From Bog-473 sp963728845 (lineage in GTDB: Bacteria > Actinomycetota > Acidimicrobiia > Acidimicrobiales > RAAP-2): 64,000 nt of DNA. Position 1 is the stretch's first letter, and the number at the start of each line of letters is the position of its first letter. This document shows positions 1 through 9,073 of the stretch, in pieces. The stretch covers positions 310,001 through 374,000 of the forward strand of contig CAVSLS010000021.1 in assembly GCA_963728845.1 (NCBI GenBank), written 5' to 3'. The notes beneath the pieces are model-generated. The model ran no database searches. It had not been told where the DNA came from and saw only the letters and a program-made list of their open reading frames with translations. The translations under genes and the position numbers were made by a program.

Positions 1-942
1 GGAAGCGATCGGGTACTCGAAGCTGTCACTGTGACCGAGGATCTCCTGCCCCTGCTGCGAGGTGAGGAAGGCCAAGAAGCGCTGGGCGTTGGCCTGGTGG
101 ATCGACGACTTGAGGATGGCCGCGCCCGAGACGTTGACCACGTAGCCGACGTCGTGGGGCGCGAAGTAGGCGATGGCCGAGTGCATTCCCGACGCGCCCA
201 CCTGGGCCCGCTCGCGGTACCAGTAGTACTGGTTGACGATCCCGAGTGCCACCTGGCCGCTGTTGACCTCCGAAGTGATCGTCTCGTTGTCGGGGTAGTC
301 GTGGTTCCCTGCGTTGGCCTTCACCGCGTCGAGCCAGCGCAGGGCCTCGGCCTCCCCGTGGGTGCGGGCGATGGACGTCACGATGGGCTGGAAGTCGGTC
401 TCGGCTCCGGCGATGGCGATCCTGCCATTCCATTGCGGCTCGGCCAGGTCCATGGCGGACGACGGGAGCTGGTCGGGCGACAACATCGACGTGTTGTAGA
501 TCATGACGCTGACCCGGGCCGAGACGCCGACCCACTTCCCGTCCGGGGAGTTGAAGCGGGACGGCGTGTCGGCGAGGGTCGAGGAGTCCACGCTGGCCAG
601 CAACCCCTTCGAGGCCAGGTACTGCAAGGGGGGTGAGTTTTCCGTGTAGTACACGTCGGCCGGTGAATGGGAACCCTCCGTCACGATCTGGTCGGCCAGC
701 ACGTCCTCGTCGTCGCTGCGCAGGTTCACCGTGATGCCGGTCTGCTTCTCGAACGCCTCCACCAGCGCCTCTGTCGTCTGCACGTGCTGGCCGCTGTAGA
801 CGGTGAGCGTGTCCGCTCCGCTCGACTCGCCCCCGCACGCCCCGAGGAGCACGGCGCCGACCACCACCACCAGCGCGGGCACCCACGCTGTCCGTCCGAG
901 GCCGATCCGTGCCGTCGCCTCACGAGATCTCCTCCCTCGCAT
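1..942 (-). CDS. Iron(III)-type ABC transporter substrate-binding lipoprotein (3' end outside window)
   Basis: Periplasmic/extracellular solute-binding protein of the Fbp/FutA ferric-iron family, presumed to deliver iron to an ABC permease lying beyond the window edge. The ATG at 942 opens a lipoprotein signal peptide: basic start, hydrophobic run, then lipobox LLGAC with the Cys near residue 38. The mature part begins with a typical LTVYSGQH strand. The motif NQYYWYRE, with the adjacent tyrosines that bind iron in this family, lies at about 231-208. No stop is reached before base 1, so the C-terminus is missing; about 314 codons are present. Two TTAGG-type palindromes directly upstream fit iron or manganese control. 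The family call is firm; metal specificity is inferred. Confidence 0.85.
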   Translation of the reverse strand, partial: MRGRRSREATARIGLGRTAWVPALVVVVGAVLLGACGGESSGADTLTVYSGQHVQTTEALVEAFEKQTGITVNLRSDDEDVLADQIVTEGSHSPADVYYTENSPPLQYLASKGLLASVDSSTLADTPSRFNSPDGKWVGVSARVSVMIYNTSMLSPDQLPSSAMDLAEPQWNGRIAIAGAETDFQPIVTSIARTHGEAEALRWLDAVKANAGNHDYPDNETITSEVNSGQVALGIVNQYYWYRERAQVGASGMHSAIAYFAPHDVGYVVNVSGAAILKSSIHQANAQRFLAFLTSQQGQEILGHSDSFEYPIAS

Positions 943-974
943 CGGCGCCGACCCCTTTCCCTGGTCCCAGAATA

Positions 975-1004
975 TTAGGGATTCCTAACTTTAGGGTCGC
1001 CTAA
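975..1004. promoter_or_regulatory. Tandem palindromes TTAGG-N4-CCTAA, probable metalloregulator operator
   Basis: Two 14-bp inverted repeats, TTAGGGATTCCTAA (975-988) and TTAGGGTCGCCTAA (991-1004), sit 2 bp apart just upstream of the iron-binding-protein gene that starts at 942. The half-sites match those of DtxR/IdeR boxes, but the canonical box is 19 bp with wider half-site spacing. A DtxR-family regulator (IdeR- or MntR-like) is the likely ligand. Centre-to-centre spacing is 16 bp. Confidence 0.6.
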
Positions 1005-1013
1005 TCTGAGGGG

Positions 1014-1901
1014 TCAAGACAGCCCGGGTCGCTCAGTCAGGTTCAGGTTCGCCCCTCCCCCGGCCACCAGGTCGGCCCGGCCCTCGAGCGGGCTCGACGG
1101 CTCGGCGTGGAAGCGAACCGGGATCCGACCAGCGTGGTGCGCCTGCCTCCCGGCCTCGACGGCCAGGCGCATGGCATGAGCCATGGCGACGGGATCGTGC
1201 GCCCGGTTGACCGCCGTCGCCACCAGGACGGCGTCGCAGCCGAGCTCCATCGCGAGAGCCGCGTCGGATGCGGTGCCGACGCCGGCGTCGAGGATGACGG
1301 GAACCTCGACGGCCTCCCGGAGCAGCGCAATGTTGTGGGGGTTGCGGATGCCCAGCCCGCTCCCGATCGGGGACCCGAGCGGCATGACGGCGGCGCACCC
1401 GACCTGTTGGAGACGGAAAGCCAGCACCGGGTCGTCCGTCGTGTACGGCAGGACGACGAAGCCGTCCTCGGCCAGCTGCTCCGCCGCCGTCAGGAGCTCG
1501 ACGACGTCTGGCAGGAGGGTGCGGTCGTCCCCGATGACCTCGAGCTTGACCCAGTCGGTGCCGAATGCCTCCCGGGCCAGTTTGGCGGTCAGCACCGCCT
1601 CCGAGGCGGTGGCACAGCCAGCGGTGTTGGGCAGGACCCGGACGCCGAGCTCGTCGAGCAACGTCAGCAGCGAGCCCTTTGCCGACGCTTCCACCCGCCG
1701 GACCGCGACGGTGGCCATGACGGTACCCGATGCGGCGAGCGCGGCCCGCAACACATCGAGGCTGGTCATGCCGCCCGTGCCGAGCAGGAGCCGTGACGCC
1801 AGCACCTCGCCGGCGATGCGAAAGACGTCCTCTCGGGACGCCGGTGTTGCCTCGCTGTGTCGTCGTCGCGTGTCACCGGACGACGATACCCCGATGCCCA
1901 C
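1014..1901 (-). CDS. thiG: Thiazole synthase ThiG
   Basis: Forms the thiazole phosphate ring of thiamin from deoxyxylulose 5-phosphate, dehydroglycine and ThiS thiocarboxylate. Family motifs are clear: RLLLGTGG near residue 37, the Schiff-base lysine in WVKLEVI (K119), and phosphate-binding PIGSGLGI and DAGVGT in the C-terminal half of the TIM barrel. At 295 aa it is about 35 residues longer than usual at the N-terminus. The only upstream start is a GTG at 1901, so the true start may be further in. The gene is head-to-head with thiD, with overlapping or nearly overlapping 5' ends. No TPP riboswitch fits between them. Confidence 0.93.
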   Translation of the reverse strand: MGIGVSSSGDTRRRHSEATPASREDVFRIAGEVLASRLLLGTGGMTSLDVLRAALAASGTVMATVAVRRVEASAKGSLLTLLDELGVRVLPNTAGCATASEAVLTAKLAREAFGTDWVKLEVIGDDRTLLPDVVELLTAAEQLAEDGFVVLPYTTDDPVLAFRLQQVGCAAVMPLGSPIGSGLGIRNPHNIALLREAVEVPVILDAGVGTASDAALAMELGCDAVLVATAVNRAHDPVAMAHAMRLAVEAGRQAHHAGRIPVRFHAEPSSPLEGRADLVAGGGANLNLTERPGLS

Positions 1902-2734
1902 CTATGGTGACTCGGTGCCGGGCACGACCCCACCCACCGCGCTGACCATCGCCGGTTCCGACTCCGGCGGCGGCGCGGGCGCGCAAGCGCGACCTGAAGA
2001 CCTTCGCCGCCTTCGGCGTGCACGGCACCTGTGCCCTGACCGCGGTGACCGCGCAGAACACGGTCGAGGTGCGCGGCGTCGTCGCCCTCGAGCCGGCGTT
2101 CGTACGCCAGCAGGTCGAGGTGGTGCTTCAGGACTTCGCGGTGCGTGCCGTCAAGACGGGCATGCTGGCCAACGCTCGCATCGTCGGCGAGGTCGCAAGG
2201 ATGGCTGGGCACGGATCGCTCCCCCAGCTCGTGGTCGATCCGGTCCTCGTGTCCTCCAGCGGGCATCGGCTCATGGAGCCCGAGGGAGTCGCCGCCTACC
2301 TCGGGCTCCTCCTCCCCCATGCGCTCGTCGTCACGCCGAACCTGCGTGAGGCCGCGGTGCTCGGCGACACCGACGTCGAGTCGCTGCGCTCGCTCGAGGC
2401 CCGGGTCGCGGTGGCCGAGCGCATCAGGGCGACGGGCGCCCGCTACGTGGTCGTCAAAGGAGGCCACCTGACCGAATCCGCCGATGACGTCGTCGCGGGC
2501 CCCGACGGCGTGGAGGTGCTGGCCGGCGCACGAGTCACCACCGGCAACGACCACGGCACGGGGTGCTCGCTGTCGGCCGCCATCACGGCCCACCTGGCCA
2601 GGGGTGCGGCGGTGCCCGACGCGATCGGAGCGGCCAAGGCCTTCGTCGCCCGGGCTCTGGCCGGCGGGGCCGGGTGGCGGCTGGGTGCGGGGCACGGACC
2701 CCTCGACCATTTCGGGTGGTCCGGACCGCCGTAG
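1894..2734 (+). CDS. thiD: Hydroxymethylpyrimidine/phosphomethylpyrimidine kinase ThiD (one frameshift)
   Basis: Phosphorylates HMP and HMP-P for thiamin synthesis. The N-terminus ALTIAGSDSGGGAG is in one frame. The rest, from LKTFAAFGVHGTCALTAVTAQNT through the anion-hole motif NDHGTGCSLSAAI, is in the next frame. One extra base in the run at about 1988-1990 explains the break; removing it gives the family sequence QADLKTFAAFG. Starts are ATG 1894 or GTG 1915; the second avoids overlap with thiG. The gene is otherwise full length, about 275 aa. I read the shift as a probable sequence error, given the same fault in many neighbours. Confidence 0.88.
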
Positions 2735-2746
2735 GCTTGCCACGAC

Positions 2747-3389
2747 ATGACACTGCACGACGCCGACTCGGGCCTCCGGTCCGAGGGGGCCGCCCCTCCC
2801 GAGCCGCTCCGTCCCCCGACGCCTGGCGGGATCTCCATGCGGCCGGCGATGATCGTGCTCGGGCTCGCCGTGCTCATCCTGGTCGTGTTCGTCGCCATCG
2901 GGATCCTCTCGTCGCATTCCCCCGCGCCGGTCGCTCGGAGCACGGGCCCGACTCCGGTACCCGGCGTGACCGTGCCCGCGGAGTCCGCCGCTGACCAGCT
3001 CTCGCCGATCGTCGAGGCAGGGCGAGCCACCGACGAACATCCTCAATGCCGTGTTCGTCCCGGTGGGCTCGGTGCGCCTCTCGCATCGGGACAACAGCGG
3101 GCAGGCCGCCCAATTCGACTCGCAGGTGTCGTTCCGTTCCGACGACTCGCAGGGCGCACTGCTGGCGTTCTTCGCGGCGGAGATGAAGGTGCAGGGCTGG
3201 CAGGTGTTCGACCGGGGACCCGCAGCCAACAACCCGGGCGCTCTCGAGGTCCTGGGCAAGCTTGCGGGGTCCGACGGCTACTACTGGGAGATGGGGGCCG
3301 TCATCGAGCCCACCACGTTCGCCGCAGGCGGTCCCGCCCACGGGCAGACGGACTTCACGATCCGGCTCTTCCAGGTGGACGACGACTAG
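2747..3389 (+). CDS. Hypothetical membrane-anchored protein (one frameshift)
   Basis: I do not recognise a family. The start is ATG 2747, 12 bases after the thiD stop. The protein has a Pro-rich cytosolic N-terminus, one transmembrane segment at about residues 32-53 (PAMIVLGLAVLILVVFVAIG), a Pro/Ser/Thr-rich linker, and a soluble domain of about 120 residues ending in QVDDD. Within that domain, FRSDDSQGALLAFFAAEMKV and YYWEMGAVIEP suggest a small alpha/beta fold outside the membrane. The frame changes at about 3024, where one extra base separates VEAG from EPPTNILNAVFVPVGSVRL. Topology with N-terminus inside is inferred. Confidence 0.6.
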
Positions 3390-3413
3390 CCGTGGACGAC
3401 GACTGACCCACGT

Positions 3414-3440
3414 CCCGTCCGGTCCTCGCAACGGGACGGG
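3414..3440. terminator. Possible bidirectional terminator hairpin
   Basis: CCCGTCC (3414-3420) and GGACGGG (3434-3440) form a 7-bp GC stem with a 13-base loop between the convergent hypothetical gene (ends 3389) and the glycosyltransferase gene (ends 3453). There is no T-tract, so this is a structural guess. Confidence 0.35.
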
Positions 3441-3452
3441 CCGGAGGCGGGC

Positions 3453-4865
3453 TCAGCGTGCGGTGACGGCTCGGGCCCCCGCGGCCGGGACCAGGTCGGG
3501 CAGCCCGTCGGGGGCATCGGCGGGCTCCGTGAGCAGGTAGGCCCAGACGAAGAAGTTGATCGGGTAGAGCAGGTAGCCCACCCGGGGGTTCGGGGCCAGC
3601 AAGATGAGCGCCGACATCACGACGCCGGCGATCATGCAGACCTCGGCCGTGGTGCGCGGGGTGTGGCGGTACAGGTGGCGAGCCAGGAGCACCGCGAGCA
3701 CGATGCCGACCGAGAGTGGCAACGCCCGGCTCAGCGACGGGAACGCCGAGACGAGCACATGACCCGGTAGCGCGCTGGCCGCCGTCGACGGCAGGGCGCT
3801 CAGTCCGAGTGGGAAGAGCACGACGTCATCGATCAGCGCGAACGGACCGCGCAGGGCGAACGGGAAGATGGTCGGGACCGCCACCACGAACATCCCGGCC
3901 AGCATGGAGAGCGGGCGCCGTTGGCCGTCGCGGTCCCGTGCCGCGAAGAGCGCCAGAGCGGCCAGCGGCCAGGCGGTGAACTTCATGGCCGATGCGATCC
4001 CGAACACGATGCCCGACGCGAAGGGGCGCCGACGCTGCGCCAGCACCATGGCGAGGAGGAGGAAGGCCACCACGGGGATGTCGTCGCCTCCGGTCGCCAG
4101 GGGCAGCGACGCCAGCGGGAGGATGACGAGGGCCTGCAGGGCGCGGATCTTGCGCCGCCCGTCCGCACGGCAGAGGTAGAGCGCCACCGCCGCCACCACG
4201 AGCGTCGTCAGGCAGAAGAAGATCCGGGCGTCGCTCAGCCCGTTGTTGGGCCAGATCTCGCTCGGTATTCCCGCCACCGCCATGAGGGGCAGATAGGGCA
4301 GGAACCCCGCGAAGTCGGGTTGGCCGGGGGCGTGGTACTTCACCGCGTGCGGGAGCTTGACGAGCGGGTGGTAGGGGTCCTGGCCTCGGAGGAGGTCCTG
4401 GCCGCCGACCTCGACGGTGACCACCTCTGGCTGCTGGTGGGAGCCCGCGACACCGTCGAAGCGCCAGAGGATCTCGAGCCCCAGCGGAATGGCGAGGCTA
4501 CCGGCGAACACGCAGACGGCGACCACGATCCTGGTCAGCCAGGCCCGCCGGTGCTGCAGTCTCGTCAGGGCGTGGCCGGGCTGCCGCTGCCGGGCGCGCC
4601 GCACCAGCCATGCCAACACGGCCGATGCCAAGGCGCCGAAGGCGAACGGCGAGAGCGCCATCCGTCCCCAGACCTGGTAGAGCGCGTTGGTCGACGTGTA
4701 GATCGTCAGGAGGGCGAACAGTGCGCTGGCACCGTACAGCAGCGCGTCGCCGGCTTCCGGGGGGATCCGGTTCGCCTGGTCCAAGATCCGTTGCCAGACC
4801 GAACTGGCCGAGGTCGGGATCGTTCGCGGAATTCGTCGGCATGGCGTCTCAAAAGCCTCGCACAC
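3453..4865 (-). CDS. Multi-pass membrane glycosyltransferase, GT-C/DUF2029-like
   Basis: Integral membrane protein of about 470 aa with roughly ten hydrophobic helices, for example LFALLTIYTS, LTRIVVAVCVFAGSLAIPLGL, FFCLTTLVVAAVALYLC and AEVCMIAGVVMSALILLAP. The segment GGDDIPVVAFLLLAMVLAQRRR followed by SGIVFGIASAMKFTAWPL is typical of polyprenyl-phosphate-sugar-dependent mannosyltransferases of the GT-C/GT87 type. An acidic loop in the first half (GQDPYHPLVKLPH) may hold catalytic residues. The start is uncertain: GTG 4865 is in frame, while ATG 4842 is in another frame and would need an indel. Substrate unknown; a role in cell-envelope glycan or lipoglycan assembly is inferred. Confidence 0.7.
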   Translation of the reverse strand: MCEAFETPCRRIPRTIPTSASSVWQRILDQANRIPPEAGDALLYGASALFALLTIYTSTNALYQVWGRMALSPFAFGALASAVLAWLVRRARQRQPGHALTRLQHRRAWLTRIVVAVCVFAGSLAIPLGLEILWRFDGVAGSHQQPEVVTVEVGGQDLLRGQDPYHPLVKLPHAVKYHAPGQPDFAGFLPYLPLMAVAGIPSEIWPNNGLSDARIFFCLTTLVVAAVALYLCRADGRRKIRALQALVILPLASLPLATGGDDIPVVAFLLLAMVLAQRRRPFASGIVFGIASAMKFTAWPLAALALFAARDRDGQRRPLSMLAGMFVVAVPTIFPFALRGPFALIDDVVLFPLGLSALPSTAASALPGHVLVSAFPSLSRALPLSVGIVLAVLLARHLYRHTPRTTAEVCMIAGVVMSALILLAPNPRVGYLLYPINFFVWAYLLTEPADAPDGLPDLVPAAGARAVTAR

Positions 4866-4897
4866 GGGGGAAACCGGGGAGGGCTTCCGGGGTGAGT

Positions 4898-6865
4898 CTA
4901 GAGGCCAAGCTCTTCGAGGTAGAAGGCAAGCTCGGCTTCGAGGCACACGGTCAGGGTGTCGGCGCGACGGAAGCCGTGTCCCTCTCCCTCGAAGAACCGC
5001 AGTTCGCACCGGGTACCCGCTGCGTCCAGGGCCTGGCGCATGGTCTCCGCCTGGGCCGGCGGCACGACCGGGTCCTCCGTCCCCTGCAGCAGGAGAACCG
5101 AGCCCGTCATGGATGCGGCACGTCTCACCGGCGACCGCTCCTCGTAGAGCCGGCGCGCCTCGGGCAGGGGGCCGATCAGGCGGTCGGTGTAGTGGACCTC
5201 GAAGTCGTGGGTCGTGGCGACGAGCCCCATCAGGTCCGTCACCCCGTACCACGAGGCGCAGGCGCCGAACCCCTCCCCCGCTGCCAGCGCATTGAGGGCG
5301 GTCATGCCGCCCGCGCTGCCACCGCGGACGGCCATCCGGTTCGGGTCGACATCACCCCGCGCCGCGAGGTGGCGCGCCGCATCGAGGCAGTCCTCCGCGT
5401 CGGCGACGCCCCACTGACCCCAGAGGGCGCAGCGATAGTGGCGCCCGTACCCGCTGCTCCCGGCATAGTCGACGCACGCCACGGCAAAGCCGCGGGTCGT
5501 GAAGTACTGGAGGGTCAGGTCGAGCCCCGCCTGGCACGACGACGTCGGGCCTCCGTGACACCACGTCACCAGCGGAGGCGGGGCGGCACCCGGCGCCCTG
5601 GTTCGGCCGAGGGCGGGCCGGTACAGCGTGCCGTAGACCGGGCGGCCGGAGCGGCCGGTCAGTGTGAAGGGTTCGCCCGTCGCCACATCGGCCTGCCCGA
5701 GGGCGGTCTGAGGGAACGGGCGCACGGGCCGCACCGGCCCATCTGGTGTTCCCACCCAGACGTTCGGCGGCGAATTCACCGTGCTGCCGATGAGGGCCAG
5801 CCCTTCACCGTGCGCACAGACCGCGCCGATCGAAACGCACGGCTGCTGCACCGGTGCGGGAGGGTCGCCCACCGTCCCGTCCCGGTCCAGCCGGACGAGC
5901 GCGTCGCGCCCGGACGCCGTCACGCGGGCGACGACGGCGCCATCGACGAGCTCGGCCATCGTCGCCTGGCCGAGGACCCAGTCAGGCCCGTGGAACTCGG
6001 CCGCGGCAACGGAGAGCGGCGTCGCCTCCACCTGTTCGCCGGGGAGCGCCGGGTGGACATAGGGCTGCCACCAGCCTCGGTGGTCAGAGACGAAACGCAA
6101 CGAGCCGTCACGGCCCCATGCCGGCTGGCCAACGGACTCCTGAGGGCCGCCCGCCACCCGCCACGGCGCGCCGGCCGCCTCGAGCGCATCAGCACCGGGC
6201 GCGGCACCGGCACGGCGGACGAGCGGCAACACGACGATCGCCGAGGCGTCCCAGGGCATGTCGGGGTGATCCCAGACGACGACGGCCAAGCGGTCGCCGG
6301 CCGGATGGACACGGGGGGTCCCGAAGAAGTCGTGTCCGTCGAACAGCGTGGTCTCGCTCGGCGGCGCACCCCTCGTCGAGAGCGCAACGATGCTCCGGGT
6401 GGGGCTGCCCGCGCCCTCCCGGTGGACTTCCCGGACCGCCAGGACCCAGTCGCCGTCAGGCGATGCGCTCAGACCGCCGTGGTGGTGCAGGTCGCCTTCC
6501 CGTGGTGGCGCGGTCAGGGGCTCGGGTGTGACCCGACCGGCAGGCCCGTCGCAGAACCACACCCGTTGCTCGACATGCTCGACGTAGGCGACCGCACCCG
6601 GGGAGCGTCCCGGCACCAGGCACATCGCTCCGCCGCCGTACTCGTGGACGCGGCTGCGGACACTCACCCCCTCGGGCGAGTGGTCGGCCAGCCCTTCGGC
6701 TGAGGATCGGACGATGACGACGCGCCCGTTCTCGGCCGGGCGAGACTCGAGCCAGTAGAGCGAGTCGCCGTCGGAGTGCAGCTCGGAGAGGGACACCTTG
6801 GCGCGGGCGACGTCACCCGCCGAGAGCGGCGAGGCCCACCGCCCATATCCCGAAGTCGTGGCCAC
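4898..6865 (-). CDS. S9 family prolyl oligopeptidase-type peptidase
   Basis: Serine peptidase or acylaminoacyl-peptidase-like enzyme with an N-terminal beta-propeller (about residues 1-390) and a C-terminal alpha/beta hydrolase domain. Numbered from GTG 6865 (655 aa), the catalytic triad can be read: Ser517 in RGGSAGG, Asp598 in QGTEDPVVPP and His630 in EGEGHGF. The oxyanion motif WCHGGPTSS precedes it. GTG 6865 gives ATTSGYGRWASP, the usual N-terminus for the group; an upstream GTG at 6916 would crowd the divergent gene at 6933. No signal peptide, so cytoplasmic. Substrate not predictable from sequence. Confidence 0.9.
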   Translation of the reverse strand: MATTSGYGRWASPLSAGDVARAKVSLSELHSDGDSLYWLESRPAENGRVVIVRSSAEGLADHSPEGVSVRSRVHEYGGGAMCLVPGRSPGAVAYVEHVEQRVWFCDGPAGRVTPEPLTAPPREGDLHHHGGLSASPDGDWVLAVREVHREGAGSPTRSIVALSTRGAPPSETTLFDGHDFFGTPRVHPAGDRLAVVVWDHPDMPWDASAIVVLPLVRRAGAAPGADALEAAGAPWRVAGGPQESVGQPAWGRDGSLRFVSDHRGWWQPYVHPALPGEQVEATPLSVAAAEFHGPDWVLGQATMAELVDGAVVARVTASGRDALVRLDRDGTVGDPPAPVQQPCVSIGAVCAHGEGLALIGSTVNSPPNVWVGTPDGPVRPVRPFPQTALGQADVATGEPFTLTGRSGRPVYGTLYRPALGRTRAPGAAPPPLVTWCHGGPTSSCQAGLDLTLQYFTTRGFAVACVDYAGSSGYGRHYRCALWGQWGVADAEDCLDAARHLAARGDVDPNRMAVRGGSAGGMTALNALAAGEGFGACASWYGVTDLMGLVATTHDFEVHYTDRLIGPLPEARRLYEERSPVRRAASMTGSVLLLQGTEDPVVPPAQAETMRQALDAAGTRCELRFFEGEGHGFRRADTLTVCLEAELAFYLEELGL

Positions 6866-6932
6866 GGTCCGAACGTACCCGGTGCACCGGCCCGTGCCGG
6901 ATGAGTGCAGGGCCACGCTCTACAGTGAGCAG

Positions 6933-7950
6933 GTGCGGTTCCCGGCTTACCTGCTCACCAAGACCGGCGAGGTGATCCGACCGGCAGTGGTCGAGCTCAC
7001 GGACACCGAGCTCCCACCGGGCGACGTGCTCGTGCGGGTCGAATGGTCAGCCATCAACTTCAAGGACGCCATGGTCACCAGACCGGGCAACCGCGTCGCC
7101 CGCGTGTTCCCGCTCGTCCCGGGGGTCGAGCTGGCCGGGATCGTCGAGGAGAGCACGAGCCCGGACTTCACCGCCGGCCAGCGGGTGCTCGTGCAGGGGT
7201 ACGACCTCGGCGTGGCCCGGCACGGCGGCTTCGCCGCCTACGCCCGGGTGCCGGCCGACTGGGTGGTGCCACTGCCCGACGCCCTGAGCTGCCGTACCGC
7301 AGCGGTCATCGGCCTCGCCGGCCTCACGGCCCTCCTCTCCTTGCGCAGACTCGTCCAACACGGGACGACCCCCGCGGACGGACCCGTTCTGGTGACCGGC
7401 GCCTCCGGCGGCGTCGGCAGCGCGGCAGTCGCAGTGCTGGCCAACGCCGGCTTCGAGGTGGTGGCCTCCTCCGGTAAGACGGCAGAGCTCGACTACCTCA
7501 AGAGCCTGGGTGCGACCCAGGTCGTGGGACGCCAGTTCGTCGAAGACGACGGACGGACGCTCGGTCCCCAATTGTGGGCCGCCGTAGTGGACTGCGTGGG
7601 AGGCGCCGCGTTGGCCCAGGCCCTGCGCACGGTCCGCTACGGCGGCGCGGTGGCCGCCAGCGGGCTGACGGGTGGCAATGATTTGAACACGACGGTCTAC
7701 CCGTTCATCGTCCGTGGCATCGCCCTCTTGGGGATCGACACCGTCGCAACGCCCATCGCGGAGCGACGCGCCCTGTGGACGGACATGGCCGATTCATTTC
7801 CGCTCGACCACTGCGAGGACATGGTCAACGAGGAGATCGGCCTCGACGGGTTGACGGAGGCGCTCGACCGCGTGCTCGACGCCGCGGTGCGCGGCCGCAT
7901 CCTCGTCAATCCGACTGGTTCGGAGTCCGAGCGCCGATCAGCCGGCGTAG
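6933..7950 (+). CDS. AcuI/YhdH-type acrylyl-CoA reductase, MDR superfamily (stop codon displaced)
   Basis: Zinc-free medium-chain dehydrogenase/reductase related to NADPH-dependent acrylyl-CoA reductase. Seen: EWSAINFKDAMVT and PGVELAG in the catalytic domain, and nucleotide-binding GASGGVGSAAV about 155 residues in, with VVDCVGG downstream. GTG 6933 is the start. The protein should finish soon after GRILVNPT at about 7917, but this frame then runs open to 8783 across two antisense genes. A stop (TAG, 7948-7950) exists one frame over, so a one-base indel near 7920-7945 is likely. I end the gene at that stop. Physiological substrate uncertain. Confidence 0.82.
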
Positions 7951-8543
7951 ACGGGCGACACCCTGATCGTCCCGTTGTTGCAGGGTGCGATGGCCAGCGC
8001 GAACGAGGGCGACGGCGCCGTCGCGCCGGGCATAGTCACCGTCGCAGCCTCCGAGCTGGGGCAACTCGTCTGGGCGCCGGCCGGCACATCGGAGAACTGG
8101 TAGGCGAACTGCGCCGTCGACGAGGGCGCAACCGTGACCGACGAGGGGGGTGCATTCGCCGCAGGCGACAGCGAGACCGACAGCCCGTCGACCACCGTGA
8201 CGGTCAGCGGTGCCCCGCTCCCCGACAAGAGGGTGACCGTCGGGTAGCCGTCGGCCGTGCACGACGATGCCCCGGCGTTGGTGATCGTCACGGTGCCGGT
8301 GATCGTGCCGGCCGCCCCCTGGCCCTGGCCGGGCGCAGCCGTGATGTGGCTGCAGCCGACCGATGCGGCAGTGGTCGACGTGGCGGAGGACGTCGTCGAC
8401 GTCGTGGTGGAGGGGGCGGAGGTCGTCGAGGCCGCCTTGTGGCTCGTCGTCGTGCTCGTGTGAGTGCTGGGGCTGCTACTGCAGGCCGCGAGGACGACAC
8501 AGGCGCACGCCAAGAGGGCGAGCGCCCAGCGAGGGGGCGTCAC
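7938..8543 (-). CDS. DUF4232-type secreted lipoprotein
   Basis: 201-aa predicted lipoprotein. The signal peptide ends in lipobox LAAC (residues 17-20). A Ser/Thr-rich spacer of about 40 residues follows, then a beta-sandwich domain with the DUF4232 pattern: GTVTITNAG, SCTADGYPTVTLLSG, a conserved Ala/Ser-rich middle, and cysteines that could pair outside the cell. The start overlaps the stop of the bifunctional nuclease gene by 4 bases, so the two are co-transcribed. Function of the family is unknown. The 3' end overlaps the end of the convergent acuI-like gene. Confidence 0.78.
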   Translation of the reverse strand: MTPPRWALALLACACVVLAACSSSPSTHTSTTTSHKAASTTSAPSTTTSTTSSATSTTAASVGCSHITAAPGQGQGAAGTITGTVTITNAGASSCTADGYPTVTLLSGSGAPLTVTVVDGLSVSLSPAANAPPSSVTVAPSSTAQFAYQFSDVPAGAQTSCPSSEAATVTMPGATAPSPSFALAIAPCNNGTIRVSPVYAG

Positions 8544-9040
8544 CCTTCGAAGTCCTCCGGTCGCACCGAATCGAGGAATTGCCGGAACTGCCCGACCAGC
8601 TCGTCCGGCGTGTCCTCCTCCTCGACTTCCGTGTCGAGCGCCAGGATGATCCCCTCGGACTCCATCAGCTCGTCGGAGACGAACAAGGGCGTCTCGGTGC
8701 GCACGGCGACGGCCACCGCGTCGGACGGCCGGCTCGAGACGATCGTCCTCTCGTCACCGCGGACGAGGTGCATCTCGGCATAGTAAGTCGAGGCCCGGAG
8801 CTCCGTGATGATGACGCGCTCGACGCTGATATCGAGCGCGCCGAGCATGTCCTTCATCAGGTCGTGCGTCAGTGGACGAGGCATGGTCACACCCTGGAGG
8901 GCGTAGGCGATGGCCGTCGCCTCGGGACTCCCGATGAAGATGGGCAGCGTGCGTCCCTCTCCCTCGGTCTCCTGCAAGAGGAGCACAGGCGTGTTCGACT
9001 GCAGGTCCACCCTGACCGCTCGGAGTAGCACACGGACCAT
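8540..9040 (-). CDS. Bifunctional nuclease family protein (DUF151)
   Basis: 166-aa protein with a complete DUF151 domain: LLLQETEGEGRTLPIFIGSPEATAIA near the start, RPLTHDLMKDML, then SSRPSDAVAVAVRTETPLFV. Family members are associated with DNA/RNA cleavage activity; the role in actinobacteria is not settled. It lies directly downstream of the FtsR-like regulator and FHA gene, the same order as the Rv1827-Rv1829 block of Mycobacterium tuberculosis (recalled synteny). Cytoplasmic. Confidence 0.9.
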   Translation of the reverse strand: MVRVLLRAVRVDLQSNTPVLLLQETEGEGRTLPIFIGSPEATAIAYALQGVTMPRPLTHDLMKDMLGALDISVERVIITELRASTYYAEMHLVRGDERTIVSSRPSDAVAVAVRTETPLFVSDELMESEGIILALDTEVEEEDTPDELVGQFRQFLDSVRPEDFEG

Positions 9041-9073
9041 GACAGAAATGTAGCGCCGGATGCCGGCCCTGCG

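Noticed and set aside
1880..1920. TPP riboswitch for thiG or thiD
   Set aside because: The two genes start head-to-head with at most a few bases between them, so there is no room.
6798..8783. A single 661-codon open frame joining the AcuI-like enzyme to a long C-terminal region
   Set aside because: After GRILVNPT the sequence is low-complexity and antisense to a lipoprotein and the bifunctional nuclease gene. A missed stop from a one-base indel is far more likely than a fusion.
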